The translations under genes and the position numbers were made by a program. Shown one piece after another: positions 6,733-16,476 of a stretch of DNA of 20,515 nt. Every line of letters starts with the position of its first letter. The stretch's first letter is position 1. The DNA is from Nitrospiraceae bacterium UBA2166 (GTDB lineage: Bacteria; Nitrospirota; Nitrospiria; Nitrospirales; UBA2166), in the NCBI GenBank assembly GCA_002328825.1, contig DCWI01000113.1:2100-22614 (forward strand). The letters are read 5' to 3'. The notes beneath the pieces were generated by a model. The model made no database searches, was not told the DNA's origin, and was given only the letters and a program-made list of their open reading frames with translations.

Positions 6733-8115
6733 ATGACGAAAGGCATCATCCCTATGCCCATACCGCAAAACACGAGTGACCCTCTACACGAAGATAGTTT
6801 TTTTCACCGAGTGCATTACCAGCCAAAAGAACGTTTCAGCACATTGTTGGGGGTACCTGCACACATCCATCACATCGCCCATCGTATGGCCAATCCTCCG
6901 ATTGAGCGCCCTCAAAGCCAAGATGAGTTTCAATATGTCCTACAGTGTTTAGAGATCACAGATAACAATGCTGTCATAGAGGGGAAATTTGGTTACGGCA
7001 CCCGAACAGAAAAGAACGGGGACCAACTCATAGTCGTCTGGGAAACCCATACTGAGTATTACACTTACCAAATTTGGCATATTATCAACAACGCACACAC
7101 TCCCTTGGCATTCGGGCCAATCTTATTTCCAAATTATCATTTCCCTCTGTGCCCGCTTGGGGATCGAATTACATCCCTTGATATACTCATCGCCCCAAAC
7201 AAAAAATATACCTCAGATCAAATTAGACAGCTTATCCCTGGACAATCCTTATATGGCGGAAACATATGTGATAGCGACATTTCTGTAGTTACCAGCTTCG
7301 TCGAAGATCAAAACAAGCGTGAACGTTACTTAGTATCTTCGCCATCAGAATACTCTCTCGTTCAAAATATTACTCAGATCATTGATGGCATCACAACACT
7401 TGAAAACTACACACACTTAATTCTTCGTCCTCTTTCCATTTTCTCACTCGCCATTGACGAGATTCACGAGTTCGAGCGGCATCACCTCATACAGAAAGAA
7501 AAAATATCAGAACAACTTTCTACCTCCACATCTAGTACCCTTGAGCAATGGGTTACAGACCTCACCAACGACTATGTTAGTGTAAGCCGACTAGCAGAAG
7601 TAATGCGCTACCAGCTCTCAGCAGCAATCCCATATGAGAGCATAATTCGAGTTACCATCCAATCCATTACGGAACGGCCATTGTCACCGTTTAGGCCAAT
7701 ATCAGAATATATCCTCGGGCGTATTACAGGAGTCGCAGATGGCTACCAACAGCTCATTCGGCGTATTGATGCAATGAACGCTGCAATCGAAGGCACTATT
7801 TCTATTATCCGGGCCAGAATTGAACTACTTCTTGAGCAACAGAACATTACACTGCTTGTTAGCATGGATCAGACCGGAAAACGACAAGCTATATTGCAAC
7901 GGACAGTAGAAGGCCTCTCATTTATTGTTATTGCGTATTACATAACTGGCCTAGCCAACTATATCTTTGAAGCCTTCCAAACCATGGGTTGGATCAAAAA
8001 CTCCACTCTTGCCACCGGGCTGTTTGTTCCAGTTTCTCTCTTATTCTCGCTTGGACTCACGGTACTGGGACACAATAGAATCACCAAAACTCTACGTTCA
8101 AACAGAAAAAAATAG
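6733..8115 (+). CDS. DUF3422-family membrane-anchored protein
   Basis: This 460-residue protein matches DUF3422, a family of predicted membrane-anchored proteins of unknown function. The N-terminal segment (19-50) is the divergent counterpart of the family's 'E-HARP' start. The C-terminal half is well preserved: EQWVTDLTNDYVSVSRLAEVM (271-291), the coiled region around 330-370, the LLEQQNITLLVSM segment (366-378), and the hallmark RTVEGLSFIVIAYYITGL (390-407). Two membrane helices at about 392-413 and 427-446 place most of the protein on one side of the inner membrane, and the tail is basic. It is slightly longer than typical members. An alternative ATG lies at codon 8. The short gap to the DUF4177-like gene suggests that they work together. 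Confidence 0.82.
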   Translation: MTKGIIPMPIPQNTSDPLHEDSFFHRVHYQPKERFSTLLGVPAHIHHIAHRMANPPIERPQSQDEFQYVLQCLEITDNNAVIEGKFGYGTRTEKNGDQLIVVWETHTEYYTYQIWHIINNAHTPLAFGPILFPNYHFPLCPLGDRITSLDILIAPNKKYTSDQIRQLIPGQSLYGGNICDSDISVVTSFVEDQNKRERYLVSSPSEYSLVQNITQIIDGITTLENYTHLILRPLSIFSLAIDEIHEFERHHLIQKEKISEQLSTSTSSTLEQWVTDLTNDYVSVSRLAEVMRYQLSAAIPYESIIRVTIQSITERPLSPFRPISEYILGRITGVADGYQQLIRRIDAMNAAIEGTISIIRARIELLLEQQNITLLVSMDQTGKRQAILQRTVEGLSFIVIAYYITGLANYIFEAFQTMGWIKNSTLATGLFVPVSLLFSLGLTVLGHNRITKTLRSNRKK

Positions 8116-8599
8116 AGGCATCATCAACACACAAAACCCGCACTCTGACCACTTTAAAAAACTAGACCTACAAACCCGATTTAATAATACTTTGCAAACT
8201 TTTTGTCACTCCATTTAACAATTTTATATTGAACAAAAAAACTCACACTAATCCTATACACGTTCAGTCAAACACTCCCCTTAAACATTACTGGTAGGGC
8301 AGCAGGAATTTCTATCACCCAATAATCTGGCCATTCATGTAAAACCAGTCTTCTCATGCACTTGGAGGTACTGAGAAGCAGATAAGGCACAGAAACAACC
8401 TTCGAAATCTACAATAACATCGAACAAATCCTCTATCTCATTAAGAAAAAACAGATAAATCTCGACGTAATCTTCAAGTACCGCTAAGTTTATAAGAGAG
8501 AGAGTCGCGCTTGGTCATGCGAGAGTAGTTACAAAAAAACATATCTGCCCAATAGAACAAGAGGATAAATACTCAAACCTAATATGCAGGAAATAATTT

Positions 8600-8613
8600 C
8601 CGAGAATTCTCGG
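8600..8613. repeat. Perfect 14-bp palindrome
   Basis: CCGAGAATTCTCGG is its own reverse complement, with two further matching bases beyond a single mismatch on each side. With no loop it is a poor RNA hairpin, so a dimeric DNA-binding protein site is the likelier reading if it is functional at all. Confidence 0.5.
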
Positions 8614-8734
8614 TAAGGTGAAAGTCAAAACACGCGGAGAGCTAAAACTGAGAAAAAAAGAGGAAGGCTACACTAAAACAATCTAAGTCCCATGAACATT
8701 CTTCGACTCTATCTATGACTGATCATCGTACGGC

Positions 8735-8761
8735 AAGGCATTGAGGCAGCCTCAATGCCTT
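8735..8761 (-). terminator. Perfect 12-bp hairpin between convergent genes
   Basis: AAGGCATTGAGG (8735-8746) and CCTCAATGCCTT (8750-8761) form a perfect 12-bp stem with a 3-nt loop, 24 bp after the response-regulator stop. No T-run follows on either strand, so it is not a classical intrinsic terminator. It may act as a bidirectional or assisted terminator, or protect the 3' end of the message. Confidence 0.6.
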
Positions 8762-8785
8762 GGAAACTGGACACTCTTAATACTC

Positions 8786-9217
8786 CTAGGTCTTGAACGA
8801 ATCCCCGCTGGAACCACGGCTCATCATAGCCTTTTCAACCGTCTCAATAAGTTTTTCTTTCTCGACCGGCTTGACTAGATACTCCATGACTCCTTGCTTG
8901 AGAAATGACGTCGCCAATTGCATATCAGGATACCCTGTCAAAACAACTATAGGCACGGAAGGAAACTGCTCTCTAAAAAAGGAGACTGCTTCAATACCAT
9001 TAATTTTTGGCATCCGCACATCACAAATAATTACATCTGTGAGCAGAGGATTGTCTCCAGATCGAATTTCGTTGATCGCCTTTTCCCCATCTTCTGCTTC
9101 AACAACATCATATCCAGATTTTTCAAGAGCGAAACGAACAATTTTTCGCACCTCAGCCTCATCATCAATAACCAAAACCCTTCCCTTGGCTTCTTTAATA
9201 TGCATCCCTAATGCCAT
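8786..9217 (-). CDS. CheY-like response regulator receiver protein
   Basis: This 143-residue protein is a single receiver domain with no output domain. The acidic pair Asp18/Asp19 lies in VLVIDDE, the phosphoacceptor is Asp66 in IICDVRMP, the switch Thr is Thr94 in VVLTGY, and the conserved Lys is Lys116 in LVKPV. The start at 9217 is firmly supported by AAGGAGG (9224-9230), and the ORF overlaps the end of the upstream kinase gene by 10 bp, so the two are coupled. Without a DNA-binding domain it must act through protein contacts or as a phosphorelay intermediate. The last dozen residues are a short Ser/Gly-rich tail. Confidence 0.92.
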   Translation of the reverse strand: MALGMHIKEAKGRVLVIDDEAEVRKIVRFALEKSGYDVVEAEDGEKAINEIRSGDNPLLTDVIICDVRMPKINGIEAVSFFREQFPSVPIVVLTGYPDMQLATSFLKQGVMEYLVKPVEKEKLIETVEKAMMSRGSSGDSFKT

Positions 9218-11709
9218 TTATACCCTCCTTCTAAAGCCCCAGCTGTAGCGACTCCAGCTGGAAACGTAATAAAAAATTTTGTCCCATCCTCATTCTCTGT
9301 TTCAAAATTAACATCCCCTCCGTATTTTCTGACAATTTTGTAGACGATTGTCAATCCCAGACCCGTTCCCTCACCTTGTGGCTTAGTTGTAAAGAAAGGA
9401 TCAAACAGACGCGACATGTATTCTCGAGGAATTCCCGGTCCAGAATCATGGATCTCTACCTTCACATCCCCATTCTCCAACATCGTCGATAATCGCATAG
9501 CCCCCTTCCCATGCATTGCCTGTATTCCATTCTTAATAATATTTACAAAGACCTGCTGAATTTCATCTGGCTTGGCCATCACAGGAGGAATTGATCCGTA
9601 ATGCCGTTCAAGTTGTATATCATTCGATACCAGCCCCATTTCCGCCATCTTAAAAGCATCATCTAGTTTCATATTGATATCAACTGGCACAAGCTCATCG
9701 GCATCCCCTTTGCGAACATATCCTGCAAAATTCTTGATGATGGAACTCATATGACGTGAGTGAGACACAATATCAGCAGCATGTTTTCTGTCGTTGCGAA
9801 AATCGTCATTATCGCGAATAATCTCCGCAAGGCCCATAATTCCAAAAAGAGGATTATTAAGCTCGTGCGCAATACCCGCAGTTAATGTCCCAAGCCCAGC
9901 TAGTTTCTCCGCACGAATTAACTCTTCTTGAAGTTGTCGTTGTTCAGTAATATCACGCATAACAAATCCAATTCGCTCAGTACCTTCTCCAGGCATAGTT
10001 ACTTGGAAACATTCAAATTGAAAAACTCTATTATTAATAGAGAACTCATGCCCATGGCGATCAGGGATCGCCTCATCTTTTGATGGATCAAGCGGGTCTC
10101 CAATTAAGGAGTCCCCTGTAGCCAAACACTGAGACGCTATCAATCTCACATTAGCATTACCTATATTCGCATGCAAAAGTTTTCTAATCTCACCACGAAC
10201 AGATTCAAGACTGTCCTTGTCACCAAGCATTATATCAAAAAAATTCTTACCAACAGCATCAACACTATTTATATTTATCATTGTCTCAAATGCCACATTC
10301 ACATATTCAATAAGCCCATCTTCAGTCATGATGATGATGATATCTGGCACACTCATGAGAATTTTTTCATTGTATTCCTTCAAGTGAATTACTTCACGCG
10401 TTTTTTCATCAACTTTTTGCTCAAGCCCAGAAAATGCCTTCTGCAATTGATCGTTCATACTGTTGAAATCATTAGCCAACTGCTCAATCTCATCACCTGT
10501 GTTAATGACAATAGCCTCATGAAGTTCTCCCTGAGCAATCCGTACCGCGCTACATTGAAGCCGCCTGATAGGATTCACAATCCGCGAAGCAGCGTAGTAC
10601 CCCAAACCACCCAACAATATCATCGCTACTACACCAGCAGAGGCGGTCCAGATCAACAAATGATTCATTGGAGCAAACAGCTCCTCAGAGGCTTGCCATG
10701 TCATGGTATGCCACTGCCGTGTCCCTAACACACGAGTCATCTGGTTCACTCCATCCAAGGGAGCAAATCCAAGAATAGACACATCATACCCACCATGCCC
10801 ATCACTCCCCGCCTTGACCCAACCCGCCCGCGACACCGTCGCTGCACTCACGAGTGATCGATCATCGACAGCAGCCCCCGTCGGCAGGATAGGACAACTA
10901 ATGACAACACCCTCAGAGTCGATAAGCATCACATGGCCAGATTTTCCAAAACGCGTAGGGTTGATATGAGGTTCAAAATAATCGTTGGCATCATACACAC
11001 GATGAACGATGCCCAACACGTTGGTTTCTAATAAATCCATGATTGGAGTTGAGAGAAGAATCACGTATTCGTTAAGTTTAGGATCAAGCCTCACATCACC
11101 AAGATGGACTCGTCCACGTCCCCCATTAAAAGAATCTTTCCACCATGTCTCATTATAATTCGCATACAGGGGATATCGATTGATACTCGCGAGCAACGCT
11201 CCATGCGCATCCGTAATGAACAACGCATGAGTCCCCCCACCCCCTCCTACCGCACTTCCAGAACGAACGCTTGCATGATGCCACCATGACATATCAGCGT
11301 TTGACGAGATAAACTGACGAAGAAGATCCGAAACATGACCTCTAGTAATATCATGAACAACAGCACCGTACCCTTCGAACCACTGCTTTTCTAAGGTTTC
11401 CAATAAGCCATTGACGCCTTCGTCATTTAATCTGAGGTACCTAGTATTCTGCTCGATAAGCCGGTCTCGTACGATCGAAATAAGCAACGAGTTTGACACA
11501 AACTGAGTATGTCTAGCGATCTCCTCATTGACTACCATATCAATTTTTCCAGCGGTCTCTGTCGAGAGCGCTTCAAAACTTGCTCCAATCACAGTTTCAA
11601 GTTGGGCAGTTCCCTGCTGATAAGCAAAATACATCCCAAGAGAGAGAGGGAGTGCACCAATCGCAACCATCGAGGAGATGATTTTTCCCTTGAGACCAAA
11701 AGAAATCAC
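9208..11709 (-). CDS. Membrane sensor histidine kinase (dCache-HAMP-PAS-HisKA-HATPase)
   Basis: This 833-residue kinase has a first membrane helix (about 10-30), a periplasmic double-Cache-like sensor (about 40-345) and a second membrane helix (about 352-372). These are followed by a HAMP linker (373-426), a coiled segment, and a PAS domain (about 445-590, ending in RDITEQRQ). In the HisKA domain the phosphorylated His615 lies in GIAHELNNP. The ATPase has the N box (NIIKNGIQAM, 723-732), the G1 box (DSGPG, 755-759), the F box (LFDPFFTTK) and the G2 box (GTGLGL, 781-786). All catalytic motifs look intact. Cache domains usually bind small molecules such as organic acids or amino acids; the ligand is unknown. 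The GTG start is supported by GGAGGG (11719-11724), 9 nt upstream. It begins 23 bp after the purF stop and overlaps its response regulator. Confidence 0.93.
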   Translation of the reverse strand: MISFGLKGKIISSMVAIGALPLSLGMYFAYQQGTAQLETVIGASFEALSTETAGKIDMVVNEEIARHTQFVSNSLLISIVRDRLIEQNTRYLRLNDEGVNGLLETLEKQWFEGYGAVVHDITRGHVSDLLRQFISSNADMSWWHHASVRSGSAVGGGGGTHALFITDAHGALLASINRYPLYANYNETWWKDSFNGGRGRVHLGDVRLDPKLNEYVILLSTPIMDLLETNVLGIVHRVYDANDYFEPHINPTRFGKSGHVMLIDSEGVVISCPILPTGAAVDDRSLVSAATVSRAGWVKAGSDGHGGYDVSILGFAPLDGVNQMTRVLGTRQWHTMTWQASEELFAPMNHLLIWTASAGVVAMILLGGLGYYAASRIVNPIRRLQCSAVRIAQGELHEAIVINTGDEIEQLANDFNSMNDQLQKAFSGLEQKVDEKTREVIHLKEYNEKILMSVPDIIIIMTEDGLIEYVNVAFETMININSVDAVGKNFFDIMLGDKDSLESVRGEIRKLLHANIGNANVRLIASQCLATGDSLIGDPLDPSKDEAIPDRHGHEFSINNRVFQFECFQVTMPGEGTERIGFVMRDITEQRQLQEELIRAEKLAGLGTLTAGIAHELNNPLFGIMGLAEIIRDNDDFRNDRKHAADIVSHSRHMSSIIKNFAGYVRKGDADELVPVDINMKLDDAFKMAEMGLVSNDIQLERHYGSIPPVMAKPDEIQQVFVNIIKNGIQAMHGKGAMRLSTMLENGDVKVEIHDSGPGIPREYMSRLFDPFFTTKPQGEGTGLGLTIVYKIVRKYGGDVNFETENEDGTKFFITFPAGVATAGALEGGYKWH

Positions 11710-11732
11710 ACGAATATGCCCTCCAGGAGTTA

Positions 11733-13247
11733 CTATTCAGTTTGTTTTTTCGTCGGAACTTTACTCTCAAAGCATACTTCACTCGTAAAAACAGAAGGAG
11801 CCATATGCTTAGATTGTAATTCAGCCGATTCAAAAAGAGGCAGCTGTTTCGCTTCAAATCCATCAAGTACAATGGGATACCGTTCACTAAAGCACGCTGC
11901 ACAGTAGCCAGAGTGCTCACCCGGAGCGGTATTAAGCATCCCATCAAGACTCAAATAGGCAAGACTGTCGGCCGTAATATAACGCCTAATTTCTTTCTCC
12001 GTGTGCGTCGAGGCAATCAGTTCCTGTTTGGTCGGCGTATCAACCCCATAAAAGCAAGGAGCCAGTGTTGGCGGAGATGAAATACGCATATGAATCTCTT
12101 TTGCACCTGCTTGACGGATCATTTTAACAATTTTTCGACTTGTAGTTCCTCTGACTAGTGAATCATCCACAACAACAACACGTTTCCCATTTAAAATGTC
12201 ATGTATGGCATTTAACTTGACTTTCACGCCAAAATGCCGAATAGCCTGTTCTGGCTCGATGAATGTTCTCCCAACATAATGATTTCGTATGAGTCCATTC
12301 TCAAATGGAATACCGCTGGCCTCAGCAAACCCAAGCGCCGCCGGTACTCCTGAGTCGGGAACCGCAATGATCACATCAGCATCCACTGCTGACTCTTTAG
12401 CCAGTTGCCGCCCAAGTCGTTTGCGAATCGAATAGACACTACGACCACCCATAACACTGTCAGGTCGAGAAAAATATACATATTCGAAAATACACATCGC
12501 CGGACTCACCTTGGGAAACAGCTGATACGAATGCACCCCATCTCGACGAATCCACACCAGTTCTCCCGGTTCCACATCTCTCACAAATTCAGCCCCAATA
12601 AGATCAAAGGCGCAAGTCTCGGAAGCGGCAACCCATCCATTTTTCAACTGTCCAAGTGAGAGTGGTCGTATCCCATAAGGATCTCGAGCTACGAATAATC
12701 CATCATCAGTAAGAATAACCAAAGAAAAGGCTCCACAAACTTGCTGCACCGCATCCACAATCCGATCAAGCATCGTGCTCCCACGAGAATGCGCAATCAA
12801 GTGGATAATAACCTCACTATCAATCCCCGACTGAAAAATCGCGCCATAAGCTTCAAGCTCGCTGCGCACCACCTCCGAATTGAGTAAATTGCCATTATGC
12901 GCCAAGGCAAGATTTCCAAATGCAAAATTTACTGAGACTGGTTGTGCATTATTCAACTCGCTAGCACCAGTGGTAGAATACCTATTATGTCCGATCGCGG
13001 CATCTCCAGGAAGACGCTTGAGCCGATCCTTGGTAAAGATGTCGGCGACAAGCCCCATGCCTTTTTGCTGATAAAACTGCTTCCCATCTGTTGAAACAAT
13101 TCCAGAGCTTTCCTGCCCACGATGCTGCAGCGCATACAACCCTAAGTAGGTCAGATTTGCAGCTTCCTTATGACCAAACACCCCCACCACACCACATTGA
13201 TCCCGGAATTGATCTGAGCCTTGATTTTCAGAGATCCTCTGCTTCAT
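11733..13247 (-). CDS. purF: Amidophosphoribosyltransferase
   Basis: PurF makes phosphoribosylamine from PRPP and glutamine, the first committed step of purine synthesis. The ATG at 13247 overlaps the purL stop as ATGA and has GATGAG 6 nt upstream; an in-frame GTG at 13262 is less likely. From this start (504 residues), a 17-residue propeptide precedes the N-terminal nucleophile Cys18 in [10 protein letters not shown]. The PRPP-binding loop is [14 protein letters not shown] (357-370). Four Cys at 252, 398, 449 and 452 (the last two as CAAC) match the ligands of the 4Fe-4S cluster in the Bacillus-type enzyme, so this is the oxygen-sensitive, propeptide-processed class. The C-terminal tail of about 40 residues shows no clear features. 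A histidine kinase follows in the same direction. Confidence 0.97.
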   Translation of the reverse strand: MKQRISENQGSDQFRDQCGVVGVFGHKEAANLTYLGLYALQHRGQESSGIVSTDGKQFYQQKGMGLVADIFTKDRLKRLPGDAAIGHNRYSTTGASELNNAQPVSVNFAFGNLALAHNGNLLNSEVVRSELEAYGAIFQSGIDSEVIIHLIAHSRGSTMLDRIVDAVQQVCGAFSLVILTDDGLFVARDPYGIRPLSLGQLKNGWVAASETCAFDLIGAEFVRDVEPGELVWIRRDGVHSYQLFPKVSPAMCIFEYVYFSRPDSVMGGRSVYSIRKRLGRQLAKESAVDADVIIAVPDSGVPAALGFAEASGIPFENGLIRNHYVGRTFIEPEQAIRHFGVKVKLNAIHDILNGKRVVVVDDSLVRGTTSRKIVKMIRQAGAKEIHMRISSPPTLAPCFYGVDTPTKQELIASTHTEKEIRRYITADSLAYLSLDGMLNTAPGEHSGYCAACFSERYPIVLDGFEAKQLPLFESAELQSKHMAPSVFTSEVCFESKVPTKKQTE

Positions 13248-15436
13248 TTTTTTCTCATCCACGCGTCATACATAACATCCACATCAATATCAATCCACGA
13301 TAGCCTTAAATCAGAAGACTTCACCCTCAGATGTTGACCACCAACTGTTCCAATCTTGCGTATAGGGACACCAACATCCCGTGCAAGGGATTCAAGCTCT
13401 GAAACATTAGCAGACTCAGCAGTCACAATGGCGCGTGACTGTGTTTCACCAAACAAAAGCGCGTCAACGCGAATGTCAAAAAAATCAGGCGTAATCGTAA
13501 TTGATGCACCAATAGGCCCTTGAGGGCGCGAAAGGCATGATTCAGCAAGGGCAATGGCTAACCCACCCTCAGCACAATCATGCGCCGAGCAAACGAGCCC
13601 TCCTTCAATTGCCAAAAGAAGACAGGTATGCAAAGCCCCCTCTGTCTCAAGTGAAAGACGCGGCGGAACACCCTGCTCGCGATGATGAATAACACGCACA
13701 TACTCACTTCCACCAATTTCATCATGCGTCTCTCCTAATAGAAAAACAACATGTCCATCATCCTTAAACCACTGGCTCATCGCACGTTCAACCGGATCGA
13801 TCAGACCAACCATTCCAATCATCGGACTTGGATAAACAGCAATGCCATTGGTTTCGTTATAAAAACTTACATTACCGCTAACAACTGGAACATCAAAGAA
13901 TTTACACGCATCCGAAATCCCCTCAATCACAAGCTCAAACTGCCATAGAATTTCAGGACGTTCAGGATTCCCAAAATTCAATGCATCAGTCAGGCCAAGC
14001 GGCTTTGCGCCAGAACAAACCAAGTTTCTCGCTGCCTCAGCAACCGCAATTACTCCCCCGACATAAGGATTCAGGAGACAGTATAGCGGGTTACCATCAA
14101 CAGTTATTGCAAGCGCCGTTGAAGTATCTTTAATGCGGAGCACAGCGGAATCAGACCCGGGCCGAATCACCGTATTAGTACGCACCATAAAATCATACTG
14201 CTCATAAATCCATGCCTTATTAGATAGGTTTGGAGAACCCAGGAGTTCAAGAAGAACAGAATTGCAATCGTGCGGGAGCGGAATCAATTCATCATTCAGC
14301 CCCTGTAATGTGTCCTGAAACTGAGGTGGTGCAGACTTTCGTTTCTCAGACGGCGCCTCATCGGTCAAGGCACACGCGCGCATCTCAGCAACAACAGTAT
14401 CAGCTTTGCAAATCCTAAGCATTCCATCATCAGTCACCTTTCCAATGACGGCTGCGTCAAGATCCCATTTCGTACATATGTCTAATACATCACCTGCACA
14501 GTCCGGTTTCACCACCAGTAACATACGCTCTTGAGATTCTGAGAGCATAACCTCATAGGGAGTCATTCCTCGCTCTCGTCGTGGCACCATCTCTACATCC
14601 AACTCGATCCCTGTTCCAGCACCACTGGCCATTTCACATGATGCTCCAGTCAGCCCAGCAGCACCCATATCTTGAATCCCAACAAGCAATCGTCGCTTGA
14701 CAAGTTCAAGCGACGCTTCCATTAAAAGTTTTTCTATAAACGGATCCCCAACTTGCACAGTCGGGCGTTGACTGATGGACTCATCATCAAAACTGTCTGA
14801 GGCCATGGTGGCACCATGAATTCCGTCCCTCCCCGTCTTTGCACCAATGTAGATGACTTGATTACCAACACCAGCAGCTTGACTACGCATTAGATGAGAG
14901 TGCCTAGCAATTCCAAGACAAAACACATTCACGAGTGGATTTCGTTCATAAATCTCATTGAAAATGGTAGCACCACCAACAGTGGGAACCCCCACACAGT
15001 TTCCATAAGCACTAATTCCAGCCACGACCCCATCAATAATGTGCTGATTCTTCTTGTCGTCCGGTGATCCAAACCTCAATGAGTCAAGCAGCGCGATGGG
15101 ACGTGCTCCCATGGTAAAAATATCTCGAAGAATTCCCCCCACTCCAGTCGCGGCACCCTGAAATGGTTCAATAAACGAAGGATGATTGTGACTTTCCATT
15201 TTAAATACCGCGGCAAGTCCATTGCCAATGTCTACGGCCCCTGCATTTTCTCCAGGTTCCTGGAGTACATGTGGTCCGCGGGTAGGAAGCCTTTTAAGGT
15301 ACGGTTTAGAAGTTTTGTAGCTACAATGTTCACTCCACATAACCGAGAACATACCCAATTCAAGTTCGTTGGGTTCGCGGCCAAGCAATTCCCGGATCCT
15401 ATATCCCTCCCGTGCTGTCAACGTACCCTGAGCCAT
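13244..15436 (-). CDS. purL: Phosphoribosylformylglycinamidine synthase II (small PurL)
   Basis: This is the synthetase subunit that converts FGAR to FGAM with ATP, using ammonia delivered by PurQ in a complex with PurS. The length of 730 residues matches small PurL rather than the fused enzyme of about 1,300 residues. Typical segments are [15 protein letters not shown] (33-47, with the conserved His37), the [10 protein letters not shown] segment (78-87), [14 protein letters not shown] (94-107) and the [13 protein letters not shown] region. No changed key residue was noticed. It lies 60 bp after purQ and its TGA overlaps the purF start. A GATAAT box just before the ATG is noted separately. 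Confidence 0.97.
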   Translation of the reverse strand: MAQGTLTAREGYRIRELLGREPNELELGMFSVMWSEHCSYKTSKPYLKRLPTRGPHVLQEPGENAGAVDIGNGLAAVFKMESHNHPSFIEPFQGAATGVGGILRDIFTMGARPIALLDSLRFGSPDDKKNQHIIDGVVAGISAYGNCVGVPTVGGATIFNEIYERNPLVNVFCLGIARHSHLMRSQAAGVGNQVIYIGAKTGRDGIHGATMASDSFDDESISQRPTVQVGDPFIEKLLMEASLELVKRRLLVGIQDMGAAGLTGASCEMASGAGTGIELDVEMVPRRERGMTPYEVMLSESQERMLLVVKPDCAGDVLDICTKWDLDAAVIGKVTDDGMLRICKADTVVAEMRACALTDEAPSEKRKSAPPQFQDTLQGLNDELIPLPHDCNSVLLELLGSPNLSNKAWIYEQYDFMVRTNTVIRPGSDSAVLRIKDTSTALAITVDGNPLYCLLNPYVGGVIAVAEAARNLVCSGAKPLGLTDALNFGNPERPEILWQFELVIEGISDACKFFDVPVVSGNVSFYNETNGIAVYPSPMIGMVGLIDPVERAMSQWFKDDGHVVFLLGETHDEIGGSEYVRVIHHREQGVPPRLSLETEGALHTCLLLAIEGGLVCSAHDCAEGGLAIALAESCLSRPQGPIGASITITPDFFDIRVDALLFGETQSRAIVTAESANVSELESLARDVGVPIRKIGTVGGQHLRVKSSDLRLSWIDIDVDVMYDAWMRKK

Positions 15437-15496
15437 ACAAGATTATCCCACAGCGTTGAGTGGAGATACAATGAAACACAATACAATCAGAGAGGA

Positions 15497-16198
15497 TCAA
15501 ACACAGCGTGCAGTCAAAGCATCAATCATTGAGGCAAAGAGCAGTTGCCCATCTCTATTCCCGAGAGTAGCATCAGCACACCGTTCAGGATGAGGCATCA
15601 TGCCAATGACATTACGTTGCCTATTGCAAATTCCCGCGATGTGCTCACAGGATCCATTGGGATTGGACTTCGAACCAAGCTCTCCTTGTGAAGAGGTATA
15701 ACGAAACACAACCTGACGATGTGCATTAAGCGATGCAAGCGTCGCATCATCAGCAAAATAATTTCCTTCGCCGTGTGCTATAGGAATAGTAAGTACCTGC
15801 CCTGTTTCACAACGATTGGTAAACGGAGTCTCAGAATTTTCAATTCGAATATGCACATCTCGGCAAATAAAATGAAGGGACGTGTTCCGTACCATAGCAC
15901 CAGGAAGAAGTCCCATCTCAAGAAGAATCTGAAACCCATTACAGATTCCCAAGACCAGACCACCTCGTTCTGCAAAACTAGCAACGGCACCCATAATGGG
16001 CGAACACTGAGCGATAGCTCCTGTACGAAGATAGTCCCCATAGGAAAACCCACCAGGCAAAATCACCGCATCAATCCCATCTAATAACGTGTCCTTATGC
16101 CACACGAACTCAACCTGTTGAGCAAAAACACGTTTGAGCACATCGTAACAATCATGATCGCAATTGGACCCAGGAAACACAACAACGCCAAACGTCAT
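15497..16198 (-). CDS. purQ: Phosphoribosylformylglycinamidine synthase I (glutaminase subunit)
   Basis: PurQ hydrolyses glutamine and passes ammonia to PurL. The 233-residue class I amidotransferase has nucleophile Cys86 in LGICNGFQ, the strand [12 protein letters not shown] (5-16), [17 protein letters not shown] (47-63), and the other triad members His203 and Glu205 in MMPHPER. AAAGGA lies 8 nt before the ATG. It starts 12 bp after purS. The presence of a separate PurS, PurQ and small PurL is the Gram-positive/archaeal-style arrangement, also found in many deltaproteobacteria and Nitrospirota. Confidence 0.97.
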   Translation of the reverse strand: MTFGVVVFPGSNCDHDCYDVLKRVFAQQVEFVWHKDTLLDGIDAVILPGGFSYGDYLRTGAIAQCSPIMGAVASFAERGGLVLGICNGFQILLEMGLLPGAMVRNTSLHFICRDVHIRIENSETPFTNRCETGQVLTIPIAHGEGNYFADDATLASLNAHRQVVFRYTSSQGELGSKSNPNGSCEHIAGICNRQRNVIGMMPHPERCADATLGNRDGQLLFASMIDALTARCV

Positions 16199-16210
16199 AA
16201 CATATGTCCT

Positions 16211-16474
16211 TTAGGAAGAAGGAATGGTCTCAACCCGATAGTTTTCAATGACCGGGTTGGCAAGCAACCGTTCACACATCGCGAATATATCTTTAGCCAC
16301 TTCATCTTTGGTCCGCCCTACAAAGTCCACCTCTATGGTTCGCCCAACACGTACACCGTCAATTGCATCAAAACCTAGAGATTTTAACGCCTGCTCAATT
16401 GCACTCCCCTGCGGATCAACGACGCCAGTCTTGAGCGTAATATACACCCTCGCAGTAATTGACACTTCACTCAT
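16211..16474 (-). CDS. purS: Phosphoribosylformylglycinamidine synthase subunit PurS
   Basis: PurS bridges PurQ and PurL in the three-part FGAM synthase. The 87-residue protein shows the family pattern: a beta strand (ARVYITLKTGVVDPQG), a helix ending in KSLGFDAIDGVRVGRTIEVDF, then the helix with CERLLANPVIENY. Its length and order before purQ and purL are diagnostic. Only 2 bp separate it from the nusB stop. Confidence 0.96.
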   Translation of the reverse strand: MSEVSITARVYITLKTGVVDPQGSAIEQALKSLGFDAIDGVRVGRTIEVDFVGRTKDEVAKDIFAMCERLLANPVIENYRVETIPSS

Positions 16475-16476
16475 CC

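Larger units (their letters stand above)
8116..8785. other. 670-bp stretch without a recognisable gene
   Basis: This A-rich stretch lies between the ends of two convergent genes. Apart from the palindrome and hairpin listed separately, I see no ORF with protein features, no tRNA and no clear promoter on either strand. A GGAGGT motif near 8364 is not followed by a usable start codon. The length is unusual for this compact window. It could be decayed sequence or hold a non-coding RNA, but nothing in the sequence proves either. Confidence 0.55.

Noticed and set aside
10171..10728. 185-codon plus-strand ORF inside the histidine kinase gene
   Set aside because: It is antisense to the PAS, HAMP and membrane region of an intact kinase, with no recognisable domain or ribosome binding site.
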